Below are positions 7,410-15,307 of a stretch of 19,834 nucleotides of DNA, piece by piece. This DNA comes from an uncultured Oscillospiraceae bacterium. Lineage in GTDB: Bacteria > Bacillota > Clostridia > Oscillospirales > Acutalibacteraceae. The first letter of the stretch is position 1. Each line of letters starts with the position of its first letter. The position numbers and the translations under genes were made by a program. A model generated the notes under the pieces. The model was not told the origin of the DNA, ran no database searches, and was given only the letters and a program-made list of their open reading frames with translations. The stretch spans positions 1 through 19,834 of the forward strand of contig UQZS01000030.1 of assembly GCA_900545625.1 (NCBI GenBank), written 5' to 3'.

Positions 7410-7455
7410 AAAATAAAGGCTGAGCCCGGAACGCGAATTGCGTCCGGGCTCAGCC
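7410..7455 (-). terminator. tRNA-Arg terminator
   Basis: A 12-bp GC-rich stem (7444-7455 with 7418-7429) with an inner ACGC/GCGT extension, followed by TTTATTTT on the minus strand. It begins three bases after the tRNA CCA end. Confidence 0.85.
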
Positions 7456-7458
7456 TGG

Positions 7459-7535
7459 TGGCGCGCTTGACTGGATTCGAACCAGCGGCCTTCAGAGTCG
7501 GAGTCTGACGCTCTATCCAGCTGAGCTACAAGCGC
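7459..7535 (-). tRNA. tRNA-Arg (anticodon CCG)
   Basis: 77-nt cloverleaf on the minus strand. Acceptor GCGCTTG pairs with CAAGCGC, discriminator G, encoded CCA (7459-7461). The anticodon stem TCAGA/TCTGA holds the loop CTCCGAC, so the anticodon is CCG, reading CGG. The T arm is CTGG-TTCGAAT-CCAG. Promoter and terminator are adjacent, so it is a single tRNA unit. Confidence 0.96.
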
Positions 7536-7564
7536 ATATTTCGGCGCGCAGAACGCGCACCGAT

Positions 7565-7593
7565 ATTGTATATCTTTCCGGGGAAAAGGTCAA
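7565..7593 (-). promoter_or_regulatory. tRNA-Arg promoter
   Basis: Minus strand TTGACC (7588-7593), 17 bp, TACAAT (7565-7570); start near 7558, about 23 nt before the mature tRNA end. Confidence 0.75.
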
Positions 7594-7632
7594 GGAAAAT
7601 TTCCTGTATTTCCGCAAAATCCGTTTTGCTCT

Positions 7633-8727
7633 TCAGACATTGAAGCGGAACAGCACGATGTCACCATCCTGCATAACATATTCCTTGCCCTCGGAGCGCA
7701 CCTTCCCCTTCTCCTTTGCCGACTGCATGCTGCCGCACGCCATCAGCTCGTCGAACGAAATGACCTCGGCGCGGATAAAGCCGCGCTCAAAGTCGGAATG
7801 GATCTTTCCCGCCGCCTGCGGCGCTTTTGTTCCGCGCTTGATCGTCCATGCGCGCACCTCCGGCTCGCCTGCCGTAAGATAAGAGATCAAGCCCAACAGA
7901 TGATACGAATGGCGGATCAGGCGGTCAAGCCCGCCCTCGTCCATACCGAGGTCGGAAAGGAACAGCAGCTTTTCTTCCCGGTCAAGCGAAGCGATCTCCT
8001 CTTCCAGCCGCGCGCAGATGGGCAGAACCTCCGCGCCTTCCGTTTCGGCGATCTCACAAACGGCATGATAATACGCATTATCGTCCAAAGTGCCTGCGAA
8101 ATCCCCTTCGCTCATATTGCATGCATAAATTACAGGCTTGGAGGAAAGCAGCGCCACCGTGGAAAGCCATTCTTTTTCATCGTCGTTCATCTCGACCGCG
8201 CGGGCGCTGACGCCATTGCTAAGTTCCCCGCGCAGCCGCTCGAAAAATACCAGCTCCCCTTGCAGGCTCTTATCGCCTTTCATCGCCTTTTTGTCGCGGT
8301 CGATGCGGCGGTCAAGCAGTTCCAGGTCGGAAAGGATCAATTCCAAATTGATCGTCTCAATGTCGCGGCGCGGATCGATGCTGCCCTCGACATGTACGAT
8401 GTCGTCATCATCAAAGCAGCGCACCACATGAATGATGGCGTCTACCTCACGGATGTGCGACAGGAATTTATTGCCCAAACCCTCGCCTTTCGACGCCCCG
8501 CGCACGAGCCCCGCAATGTCCACAAACTCCACCGTGGCAGGCGTGACCTTTTGCGGATGATACATCTCGGCTAAGCGATCCAGACGCGCGTCCGGGACGG
8601 CGACTACGCCGACATTTGGCTCGATGGTGCAGAACGCATAGTTCGCCGCCTGCGCGCCCGCGTTGGTGATGGCATTGAACAGCGTGCTTTTGCCGACATT
8701 CGGCAGTCCGACGATTCCAAGTTTCAT
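7633..8727 (-). CDS. ychF: redox-regulated ATPase YchF (OLA1 family GTPase-like)
   Basis: Universal cytoplasmic P-loop protein of the Obg-related YchF/OLA1 family, which prefers ATP, binds ribosomes and is linked to stress responses. Length 364 aa is typical. Visible are G1 GLPNVGKST (7-15), the switch region [14 protein letters not shown] (29-42), G3 [17 protein letters not shown] (about 70-86), the NMSEGD segment in place of a canonical NKxD G4, and the C-terminal TGS-like domain with [24 protein letters not shown]. It starts at ATG 8727 with GAGGAT upstream and has its own promoter. The neighbouring PTS-like gene ends about 100 bp upstream, and tRNA-Arg lies about 100 bp downstream. Confidence 0.97.
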   Translation of the reverse strand: MKLGIVGLPNVGKSTLFNAITNAGAQAANYAFCTIEPNVGVVAVPDARLDRLAEMYHPQKVTPATVEFVDIAGLVRGASKGEGLGNKFLSHIREVDAIIHVVRCFDDDDIVHVEGSIDPRRDIETINLELILSDLELLDRRIDRDKKAMKGDKSLQGELVFFERLRGELSNGVSARAVEMNDDEKEWLSTVALLSSKPVIYACNMSEGDFAGTLDDNAYYHAVCEIAETEGAEVLPICARLEEEIASLDREEKLLFLSDLGMDEGGLDRLIRHSYHLLGLISYLTAGEPEVRAWTIKRGTKAPQAAGKIHSDFERGFIRAEVISFDELMACGSMQSAKEKGKVRSEGKEYVMQDGDIVLFRFNV

Positions 8728-8786
8728 AAGTACAGTATCCTCGATTCGGTTTGCGGCGGCATTTCGCCGTCTGAAATTTCGGAGCT

Positions 8787-8815
8787 ATTATACACGATTC
8801 TTTCGTGCGATTCAA
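8787..8815 (-). promoter_or_regulatory. ychF promoter
   Basis: Minus strand TTGAAT (8810-8815), 17 bp, TATAAT (8787-8792); start near 8780 and a leader of about 53 nt. The -35 box lies just beyond the stop codon of the upstream gene. Confidence 0.75.
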
Positions 8816-8828
8816 GCGTTGCTTGGCA

Positions 8829-10316
8829 TCAGGCGCGGTTCGCCGGTTCCGATTCCGGCTCCATCTCGTCCTCCCGGCTCTCTTTCCCCGCATAGGTTTC
8901 GGGCAGCTTACCGCGGCTTTGCTTAAACGGCACCCAAAGCTTTTGCGCATAGCGGCGGAACTCGAGAACCATGTCGCCGTCGGTTTCCACGTATGTCCCG
9001 CGCTTTTTCTGCGAGCGGTACGCAAGCTCCTTAAACAGCAGCATGCACGCGCCGCCGACCAGCGCGCCGAACAGGATGATGAAAAACAGCGGGATGCGGC
9101 AGGTCAGCCAATCGCCGGAACGCAGCGGTAAGGTGAAGGATATGTAGATCTCTTCGCGCGAAAACATCTCGGCAAAGGTCTCGCCGTTTCCGTATTTCGG
9201 CAGCTCCGTAAGATACGCGGTGTTGACGATACCGAACGCGGCAGTCAAAATCCCCGTTGCCGCCGCACCGAGCATATAGCCGGGAATGACGGTCAGAGGG
9301 CTTCTGTATGCATACGGCATGGAAAACGCCACAGTGAGCTTGACATTCTCAAAGAATGCGTTGATCGGGCCGCTTGCCGCGAGGTTGAAATCGTCCGTAT
9401 CCGCCTTGCCGCCTTTTTTCGTGATTTTTTGCAGCAAAACAGTCATCAGCGGAATCCAGCCGATGGTGATAAAACATGCGCCGTAAATGGTCATCAGCTG
9501 TGCGTTTCCGTCGAAAAACGCCGCTACGGCGACAGCGAACGCGGACATGGAAATCGGCCCGATCAGATCAAAGCCGACCATCAGCCCCATGCAAGCCGCG
9601 CACAGCACGACGGAAACGCCGGAAAGTTCCGTGAGCGGCGCCTGCAGCGCTTCTCCGAGCGCATTAAAGGGAACTTCAATGCCGTAATGTACCAGCAAAA
9701 AGGTCAGCGCCGCGGCGACCACGGGCATGATCAGCACTAAAACGATCAGATCCACCTGTTCCAAAATGCCGACGCCGGTTATACCGTCAGGCATTTTCTT
9801 GCCTGCTTCGCGGCGTTTCGCAAAGGAGCGATCCATTTTTGCGCCAAGCGACTCCTTGCAGTTGTTCCACGCGATGAACAGATATTTGATGCAATACGAC
9901 AGGAACACGGCTAAAATCAGATACCCCATGTAGCCGATGTTGACGCCGCCGCCGTGGTTGAGGGGCGTCGCAAAATATGAAGTATACATATCCACCGCCG
10001 CGACGGGCGTGCCTGCAAAGTGCGCAAAATAGATGCCAAGTGCCAGAGAGGGCGCGACGGCGGGCAGACCCGCGATCAGGTAGGAGAGCACGACCGCCAG
10101 CGCGACGAAGAAGAAATCCGTTCCCCAAAACAGAATGAACCACAGAATGTTCTCATTCTGCGGTTCGGTCGCGCCTAAGATATGCTCCACCCCTAAGATA
10201 TTCTGCACCACAAAGAAAAACCCTGCGCCGAGCGCCCCGAAGAGCTGCACGATAAACAGGATCGCCGTGGCGCGGTTTATGTTTTTGCGGTAAGAGATGA
10301 TCTCATTTTTCAGCAT
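8829..10316 (-). CDS. PTS EIIC-like sugar permease (fructose-family)
   Basis: 495-aa membrane protein with about nine or ten hydrophobic spans. Segments GIYFAHFAGTP (about 94), GGGVNIGYMGYLILAVFLSY (122-141), GLMVGFDLIGPISMSAFAVA (244-263) and the following ACFITIGWIPLMTVLLQK resemble the IIC domain of fructose/mannitol-type PTS permeases, which move sugar while a IIB partner phosphorylates it. No EIIA, EIIB or sugar-metabolism gene is nearby, and about 55 hydrophilic, Glu- and Lys-rich residues follow the last span. It could therefore be a PTS permease served by partners elsewhere, or a PTS-derived transporter. GGGGGA upstream supports the ATG at 10316. It is divergent from the dockerin gene and has its own promoter. 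Confidence 0.78.
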   Translation of the reverse strand: MLKNEIISYRKNINRATAILFIVQLFGALGAGFFFVVQNILGVEHILGATEPQNENILWFILFWGTDFFFVALAVVLSYLIAGLPAVAPSLALGIYFAHFAGTPVAAVDMYTSYFATPLNHGGGVNIGYMGYLILAVFLSYCIKYLFIAWNNCKESLGAKMDRSFAKRREAGKKMPDGITGVGILEQVDLIVLVLIMPVVAAALTFLLVHYGIEVPFNALGEALQAPLTELSGVSVVLCAACMGLMVGFDLIGPISMSAFAVAVAAFFDGNAQLMTIYGACFITIGWIPLMTVLLQKITKKGGKADTDDFNLAASGPINAFFENVKLTVAFSMPYAYRSPLTVIPGYMLGAAATGILTAAFGIVNTAYLTELPKYGNGETFAEMFSREEIYISFTLPLRSGDWLTCRIPLFFIILFGALVGGACMLLFKELAYRSQKKRGTYVETDGDMVLEFRRYAQKLWVPFKQSRGKLPETYAGKESREDEMEPESEPANRA

Positions 10317-10345
10317 TGTAGTCCCCCATAGAAAAAGATGTATTC

Positions 10346-10374
10346 ATCATAGCATATTATTCCATGCATTGCAA
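10346..10374 (-). promoter_or_regulatory. promoter of the EIIC-like gene
   Basis: Minus strand TTGCAA (10369-10374), 17 bp, TATGAT (10346-10351); start near 10339. Confidence 0.65.
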
Positions 10375-10429
10375 CGCGAACAAGGAAGTTTTTACGGGAA
10401 CGCTTGTGTTTTTGATTCGGGTATGTTAT

Positions 10430-10435
10430 TATAAT
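10430..10435 (+). promoter_or_regulatory. -10 box of the dockerin-protein gene
   Basis: A perfect TATAAT 30 bp before the TTG start. The -35 region is poor (TTGTGT at 10404-10409 would need 20-bp spacing), so an activator or weak expression is possible. The implied start near 10442 leaves room for the ribosome site used by TTG 10465 but not for one before ATG 10450. Confidence 0.4.
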
Positions 10436-10464
10436 TACATATTTTTAACATGGAGGCGGTCGCC

Positions 10465-11559
10465 TTGAAAAAGCATACCAAACGGCTGTTGGGAGCTGCC
10501 TGCGCAGCGTGCGCGGTTTTGCTCGCGGTACCGCTTGGCACAAACGCTGTGTCAGAGCACCTGTTGTCCCGCAGCGCAAACGCCTATATTGAGGAAAAAC
10601 TGTCCACCGCCGTGCAGACCTATACGCAAACCTCCGGCGGGCTTGTGCTCGGCGATGTGAACGAGGACGGTCAAATGGATGCGCAAGATGCGCGTATCGC
10701 CCTGCAGGGCGTCGCAGGGCTGCGCGGCTTTTCCGAACGGCAGCTTGCCGCTGTAGACTTTGACTGCGACAACGCGGTCTCACTGCGCGAAGTGCGCATG
10801 ATCCTGCGCGGGGCTGCGCAGATCAGCAGCATCAAAGAGGCGGCTTTTGGGATCACCGATTCCGCTGTGCCCACCGACACAGCGAAGATCCTGCAATACT
10901 ATAACTTCGTCTGTGCCAATCTGAAGGTTTCCGAACCGGGGCTTACGATGCGCCGCACGTATTTCACACGGTTTTCGGGTGGGGTAGAAAATCCGTTTAC
11001 CTGGAGCCTGTTGCCGGGATCCGATTATGCGCAATTCGATGACAATGCTGCACTTAATACATTGAAAAATGATACCACCGAATACGCTGACACGCAAGCC
11101 GATGTGGTATATGCTGCCGGGACGGATTTGACGGATGTATATCCGAGCTACGGGGAGCTTCGCGGGGATATTACCGCAAGCGATGTTTCTGCAGCTTCCA
11201 TGCAGCTGGGCGACGGCACGTATACGCTCACGCTGACCTGTCCGGGCGCGTCGTTCGCATTGCCGAAAAGCGCAGCGCTCACACCGCTCGGCAAGGTGTT
11301 CCCGATGCTTACGACCGAATCGCAGTACCGTTCCATGCTGCTGTCCTCGGAATATGCGCAATATGTGGACTACATCACCGCCGTCAACTGCAACTATGCG
11401 GATTGCACGCTGACGTGTGTGGTGGATGCCGAAACCGATATGCTCATCTCCGCCGTGTTCGCTATGCCTTACACGCTGACAAATGACCTGTCCGTGGACG
11501 GAAATGAGGTTTCGCTGGAAACCGCGATGCGTGATATTGTCACCTTTACGGTCGGCTGA
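10465..11559 (+). CDS. secreted protein with an N-terminal type I dockerin
   Basis: 364-aa exported protein. Residues 1-29 are a signal peptide (KKHTKR, then Ala/Leu core). A dockerin-like duplicated calcium-binding repeat follows: DVNEDGQMDAQD (64-75) with its helix, and DFDCDNAVSLRE (98-109) with its helix. The remaining roughly 240 residues have no recognised catalytic motif and look beta-rich (GDGTYTLTLTC, CTLTCVVDAETDMLISAVF). Dockerins bind cohesins on scaffoldins, and related EF-hand repeats also act in other surface proteins; no cohesin is present here. TTG 10465 is chosen because GGAGG ends eight bases before it and KK begins a proper signal peptide. The ATG at 10450 overlaps that ribosome site. 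Single-gene unit. Confidence 0.75.
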   Translation: MKKHTKRLLGAACAACAVLLAVPLGTNAVSEHLLSRSANAYIEEKLSTAVQTYTQTSGGLVLGDVNEDGQMDAQDARIALQGVAGLRGFSERQLAAVDFDCDNAVSLREVRMILRGAAQISSIKEAAFGITDSAVPTDTAKILQYYNFVCANLKVSEPGLTMRRTYFTRFSGGVENPFTWSLLPGSDYAQFDDNAALNTLKNDTTEYADTQADVVYAAGTDLTDVYPSYGELRGDITASDVSAASMQLGDGTYTLTLTCPGASFALPKSAALTPLGKVFPMLTTESQYRSMLLSSEYAQYVDYITAVNCNYADCTLTCVVDAETDMLISAVFAMPYTLTNDLSVDGNEVSLETAMRDIVTFTVG

Positions 11560-11570
11560 TATACAATCCA

Positions 11571-11618
11571 AAAAAAGGCCTGCCGCCATGCACAATTGCA
11601 TGGCGGCAGGCCTTTTTT
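11571..11618. terminator. bidirectional terminator between convergent genes
   Basis: Perfect 22-bp stem (11571-11592 with 11597-11618) with a CAAT loop, A6 on one side and T6 on the other. It ends the dockerin gene and, on the other strand, the sugar transferase gene. Confidence 0.95.
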
Positions 11619-11645
11619 GCTTGTGATCTGCATTTAAGCGAATAA

Positions 11646-13145
11646 TTACGCTTCGGGGATATTCGCTTCCTCTTCGGCTTTTTCTTTCGCCGGCTGCGCT
11701 TCGGACAGTTCCGTTTGCTCGGACGAAGCCGTATCTTCTATACTCTTCTCCGGCTCCTGCTCGTCTGCCTGCGTTTCACACGAGGTAAAGAAGTCAAAAT
11801 CCTCACCGTGCTTGAATGCTTCGGTGCTATCAGACGCCTTGAGGAATACGGTGAACGTCTGCAAAATCAGCTTGATGTCGCCCCAAATGCTGTAATGTTC
11901 AATATACATGAGATCCATTACAAGCTTATCCTTGGGGGAGGTGTTGTATTTGCCCATGATCTGTGCGTAGCCCGTAAGCCCCGCTTTGACACGCAGGCGG
12001 TAACTGAATTCAGGCAGTTCCTTTGTATATTCATCCACGTTTTCAATCATTTCGGGGCGCGGACCGACAACGCTCATTTCGCCTTTGAATATATTGATGA
12101 TCTGCGGCAGTTCATCAATACGGAATTTGCGCAAGATCCTGCCGACGTGGGTAATGCGGTCGTCATCTTCGGTAACGGAACGGTTGACCGAGCCCGCCTC
12201 GCGCATGGTGCGGAATTTGTATACTTCAAAGATTTTGCCGCCGAGCGTGGCGCGCTTCTGCCTGAAAAAGACCTTACCGCCGTCTTCCGCCTTAATGGCG
12301 ATGGCGCAAACGAGCATAATGGGACTCGTTACCACCAGCGCAACAGCGGAAATGATCAGATCCATCGCGCGCTTGATGATCGTCTGCTCAGCGGTCAATC
12401 CACCGACCTGTGCGGCAACCAAGGGCTTGTCATCAAGAATGGAAGTGCGCCCGCGCAAGGAAACAACATCACACATCTCGAAATTATAATAGATATTCTT
12501 GTTGTTGGCGTAGCAGTATTCGATCAGCATCGTGCGCGTCGGCATGGGCACATCGTAAAGGAACACCGTGTCACTGCGGTTGATGATGTCAAACAGATGC
12601 TCATCCGTATACAGCACCATATCCGTAATGCGATACTGCTTTTTATATTTGCGGATCTTGGGCACGATGTTATTGAGCGCGTATTTCGACGAGGTCACCA
12701 CGCAGCACTTTTCGGGCGAATTGATCGCAAAGTACACATAGTTGCCAAAATATGCAAAAAACACAATCACCACGAACTGCAACAGCATGACCAGTAACAG
12801 AAGATGCACATCCTCATACCGGAAAGTCTGATTGTTCGCGGCATTTGTGTTCATGATGCAAAGCTGCAAATGGGTAATAATATCTGTAAAAAAGGTGGCA
12901 AGCGTCATGGAGTGGATGATCGGTTTGCTTTTTAGAATACCGATCTTATAGCCGCCGTAAACAGACATAAGCGCGATGCCCAAAACGGCAAAGGTCAGCA
13001 TCGTGATCGCCGCCGTCCGCGACGGACGCAGCAGCCACGCGTTTTGATTGCCGAAGATCAGGAAAAAGATGCAAAACAGGCAGAAAAACAACAGCAGCTT
13101 TAAAAGCAGTACGATGGTTTTCTGAAATTTTTTAAATACCTTCAT
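11646..13145 (-). CDS. undecaprenyl-phosphate sugar-1-phosphate transferase
   Basis: Polyprenyl glycosylphosphotransferase (WbaP/EpsE type): it moves a sugar-1-phosphate from a nucleotide sugar to undecaprenyl phosphate and so begins a surface polysaccharide repeat unit. Four N-terminal membrane spans (about 10-34, 45-65, 78-98, 113-133) lead to a cytoplasmic region. The catalytic domain has KRAMDLIISAVALVVTSPI (258-276), VYKFRTMRE (308-316), RKFRIDELPQ (339-348) and VGPRPE (about 360). A tail of about 45 acidic Glu/Ala/Ser residues is unusual. ATG 13145 is chosen because the membrane domain starts there; the 24 extra residues from 13217 are not membrane-like and have no ribosome site. No other polysaccharide genes are adjacent. 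Its promoter overlaps that of asnB. Confidence 0.88.
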   Translation of the reverse strand: MKVFKKFQKTIVLLLKLLLFFCLFCIFFLIFGNQNAWLLRPSRTAAITMLTFAVLGIALMSVYGGYKIGILKSKPIIHSMTLATFFTDIITHLQLCIMNTNAANNQTFRYEDVHLLLLVMLLQFVVIVFFAYFGNYVYFAINSPEKCCVVTSSKYALNNIVPKIRKYKKQYRITDMVLYTDEHLFDIINRSDTVFLYDVPMPTRTMLIEYCYANNKNIYYNFEMCDVVSLRGRTSILDDKPLVAAQVGGLTAEQTIIKRAMDLIISAVALVVTSPIMLVCAIAIKAEDGGKVFFRQKRATLGGKIFEVYKFRTMREAGSVNRSVTEDDDRITHVGRILRKFRIDELPQIINIFKGEMSVVGPRPEMIENVDEYTKELPEFSYRLRVKAGLTGYAQIMGKYNTSPKDKLVMDLMYIEHYSIWGDIKLILQTFTVFLKASDSTEAFKHGEDFDFFTSCETQADEQEPEKSIEDTASSEQTELSEAQPAKEKAEEEANIPEA

Positions 13146-13285
13146 ATCGTTGCAGACGATCCCCCTGCTACTTGGATGGCGTGTTTCTGTGCGTATCGGC
13201 ACAGAACAATCGCCCATTTTTTTTGTATTTCGAGCGGCACAAAACGCTGCCCGCAGATCCGCAGTGCGGTAAGATTGTGGAAAAT

Positions 13286-13314
13286 TTGAGATTATTTTAC
13301 GCTTTTTTTACTAT
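13286..13314 (+). promoter_or_regulatory. asnB promoter
   Basis: TTGAGA (13286-13291), 17 bp, TACTAT (13309-13314); start near 13321 and a leader of about 96 nt. It occupies nearly the same DNA as the divergent sugar transferase promoter. Confidence 0.55.
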
Positions 13315-13322
13315 TTTGTCAA
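13294..13322 (-). promoter_or_regulatory. sugar transferase promoter
   Basis: Minus strand TTGACA (13317-13322), 17 bp, TAAAAT (13294-13299); start near 13287. The leader to ATG 13145 is about 140 nt and contains an 8-bp hairpin, TTCTGTGC/GCACAGAA, around 13185-13206. Confidence 0.75.
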
Positions 13323-13323
13323 T

Positions 13324-13411
13324 AGAGGCGGGTTTTCATCCGCATGAACATGAAAAAATGCACAACGCCCCTCTGCCGCGTCATAGAATGGAATAAAAAG
13401 CAACAGGGGTG
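13324..13411 (+). promoter_or_regulatory. asnB leader with alternative pairings at the ribosome site
   Basis: AGGGGTG (13405-13411), which contains the ribosome-binding site, can pair over 7 bp with CGCCCCT (13366-13372). The overlapping CCTCT (13370-13374) can instead pair with AGAGG (13324-13328) at the start of the leader. The two pairings exclude each other. The complementarity is seen; control of translation is inference. Confidence 0.3.
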
Positions 13412-13416
13412 GTTCT

Positions 13417-15252
13417 ATGTGCGGCATTGCGGGTGCGGTGTCCTATATTTGCAACATACAAGACGAAAAGAACGCTTTTTTGCGTATGCAGAAGGTATTA
13501 ACGCCGCGCGGGCCCGATCAGGACGGGACCTATTTTGACGACAGCTGTGCGCTTTTGCACACGCGCCTTGTGGTGCTCGACCGCGAAAACGGCAGGCAGC
13601 CGATGACGCAGGTTTACGAAGGAAACTCCTTTACGCTCGTTTACAACGGCGAGCTTTACAACACGGCGGAGATCCGCGCCGAACTGCAAAGCGCCGGGCA
13701 TACCTTTCGCTCACACGGCGATACGGAAGTTGTGCTTAAAGCATACTTGGAGTGGAAAGAACATTGTGTGGAACGTTTCAACGGCATTTTCGCCTTTGCT
13801 GTTTGGGACAAACAAACCCGGCGGCTGTTTTTGGCGCGTGACCGCATAGGGGTAAAACCTCTGTTTTATGCGCGTACCGCCACGCATTTCCTGTTTGCCT
13901 CCGAGATCAAAGCGCTGTTTGCAAGCGGAAAGCTGTCTGCGCGGCTCGACCTGAATTCTGTGGCGGAAGTCATGCTATTAGGGCCCGGGCGCACGCCCGG
14001 CTGCGGTGTGTTTCAGGATGTCTGCGAGCTGCCGCCCGCGCACTGTGCCTATTTGGACAGAGACGGTCTGCACGTTTCCCGCTATTGGGCACTTTGTGAC
14101 CGCCCGTTTACCGACACCTTCGAGCAAACCGTGGAAAAGGTGCGCTACCTTGTCACAGACGCGGTGCAGCGCCAGCTTGTCTCCGACGTACCCGTGTGCA
14201 CCTTCCTTTCGGGCGGGCTTGATTCGAGCATCATTTCTTCCATCGCCGATCACGAATTTACCGCGCGCGGCGAGCAGCTGAACACGTTCACCGTCACCTA
14301 CAAGGATAACGATCTCTATTTCAAAAAAAGCAAATTCCAGCCTAACAGCGATTCGCAGTTCGTGGGTCTGATGAACGACTATCTGCACGCGCAGAACCAC
14401 CTCATCACGCTTGACACCGAGGATCTGGTTTCGGCGCTGTATCTGGCGGTGGATGCACGCGATCTACCCGGCATGGCGGATGTGGACAGCTCGCTTCTGC
14501 TGTTCTGCAGGGAGATCAAAAAATACGGCACGGTGGCGCTTTCGGGCGAATGTGCAGACGAGATCTTCGGCGGGTACCCATGGTACCGCGATGAGAGCAT
14601 CCGCCTGCGCGAGGGCTTCCCGTGGGCACAGTCCACCTCCTACCGCAAGAGCTTTTTGCAGGACGATCTGGCGCGCAAGCTGCACGCAGAGGAATTCGTC
14701 TATCAAAAATATGCCGACACGGTCGCCGCCGCCGACAAATGTGCGGGGCTTTCCGACACCGAGGCGCGCATGAAAGAAATGATGAAGCTCAACCTCGACT
14801 GGTTCATGCAGACGCTGCTTGACCGCAAAGACCGCATGAGCATGTATAATGCGCTGGAGGTACGCGTACCGTTCTGCGACTACCGCATTGCGGAATACCT
14901 GTATACCGTCCCGTGGGAATTCAAGGACTACAAGCACTATGAAAAAGGGCTTTTACGCGAAGCGGTCAAAGGTCTTTTGCCTGAGGAAATCTTGTGGCGC
15001 AAGAAAAGCCCGTATCCGAAAACGCACAATCCCGCCTACCTCGCGGCAGTGCGGCGGGAACTGCAAAAGGTGCTTGACAATACCCGGGCGCCGTTGTTCC
15101 AAATCGTCAAGAAATCGGCGCTTCAAGATCTGATGACGCAGGATGTTCAGCAGCCGTGGTACGGGCAGCTGATGACCACGCCGCAGACCATTGCTTATTT
15201 TGTGCAGGTCAACTATTGGCTGGAAAAATACCGGCCCGAAATGTGGATTTAA
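13417..15252 (+). CDS. asnB: asparagine synthetase B (glutamine-hydrolysing)
   Basis: Makes asparagine from aspartate, ATP and glutamine. Cys2 after the initiator Met is the glutaminase nucleophile. The N-terminal class II amidotransferase domain shows RGPDQDG (31-37), RLVVLD and the NGELYN loop (77-82). The synthetase domain has the ATP PP-loop SGGLDSS (265-271), ELSGECADEIFGGYPWY near 380 and RKDRMSMYNALEVRVPF (about 470). At 611 aa it is of normal length for a clostridial AsnB. AGGGGTGG seven bases upstream supports the start. The gene is divergent from the sugar transferase and 55 bp before ldh. Members of the family also act in peptidoglycan or antibiotic modification, but nothing nearby supports that. 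Confidence 0.93.
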   Translation: MCGIAGAVSYICNIQDEKNAFLRMQKVLTPRGPDQDGTYFDDSCALLHTRLVVLDRENGRQPMTQVYEGNSFTLVYNGELYNTAEIRAELQSAGHTFRSHGDTEVVLKAYLEWKEHCVERFNGIFAFAVWDKQTRRLFLARDRIGVKPLFYARTATHFLFASEIKALFASGKLSARLDLNSVAEVMLLGPGRTPGCGVFQDVCELPPAHCAYLDRDGLHVSRYWALCDRPFTDTFEQTVEKVRYLVTDAVQRQLVSDVPVCTFLSGGLDSSIISSIADHEFTARGEQLNTFTVTYKDNDLYFKKSKFQPNSDSQFVGLMNDYLHAQNHLITLDTEDLVSALYLAVDARDLPGMADVDSSLLLFCREIKKYGTVALSGECADEIFGGYPWYRDESIRLREGFPWAQSTSYRKSFLQDDLARKLHAEEFVYQKYADTVAAADKCAGLSDTEARMKEMMKLNLDWFMQTLLDRKDRMSMYNALEVRVPFCDYRIAEYLYTVPWEFKDYKHYEKGLLREAVKGLLPEEILWRKKSPYPKTHNPAYLAAVRRELQKVLDNTRAPLFQIVKKSALQDLMTQDVQQPWYGQLMTTPQTIAYFVQVNYWLEKYRPEMWI

Positions 15253-15262
15253 CCGCTGTTTT

Positions 15263-15302
15263 CGGCAAAACTAACGGTATAAAAGTTTAGTTTTGCCGGA
15301 GG
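15263..15302 (+). promoter_or_regulatory. inverted repeat around a -10-like box before ldh
   Basis: A perfect 12-bp inverted repeat (CGGCAAAACTAA 15263-15274, TTAGTTTTGCCG 15287-15298) flanks TATAAA (15278-15283). Its right arm runs into the ldh ribosome site GGAGG (15298-15302), and T residues left of the repeat can pair with it by G-U and A-U pairs. It is either a repressor operator at a promoter or an RNA hairpin hiding the ribosome site. No T-tract follows, so it is not a terminator. It does not match the Rex consensus TTGTGAA-N4-TTCACAA. Confidence 0.5.
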
Positions 15303-15307
15303 AACAC

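Noticed and set aside
13146..13217. 24-residue N-terminal extension of the sugar transferase
   Set aside because: No ribosome site precedes its ATG, and it does not resemble the hydrophobic N-terminus of the family.
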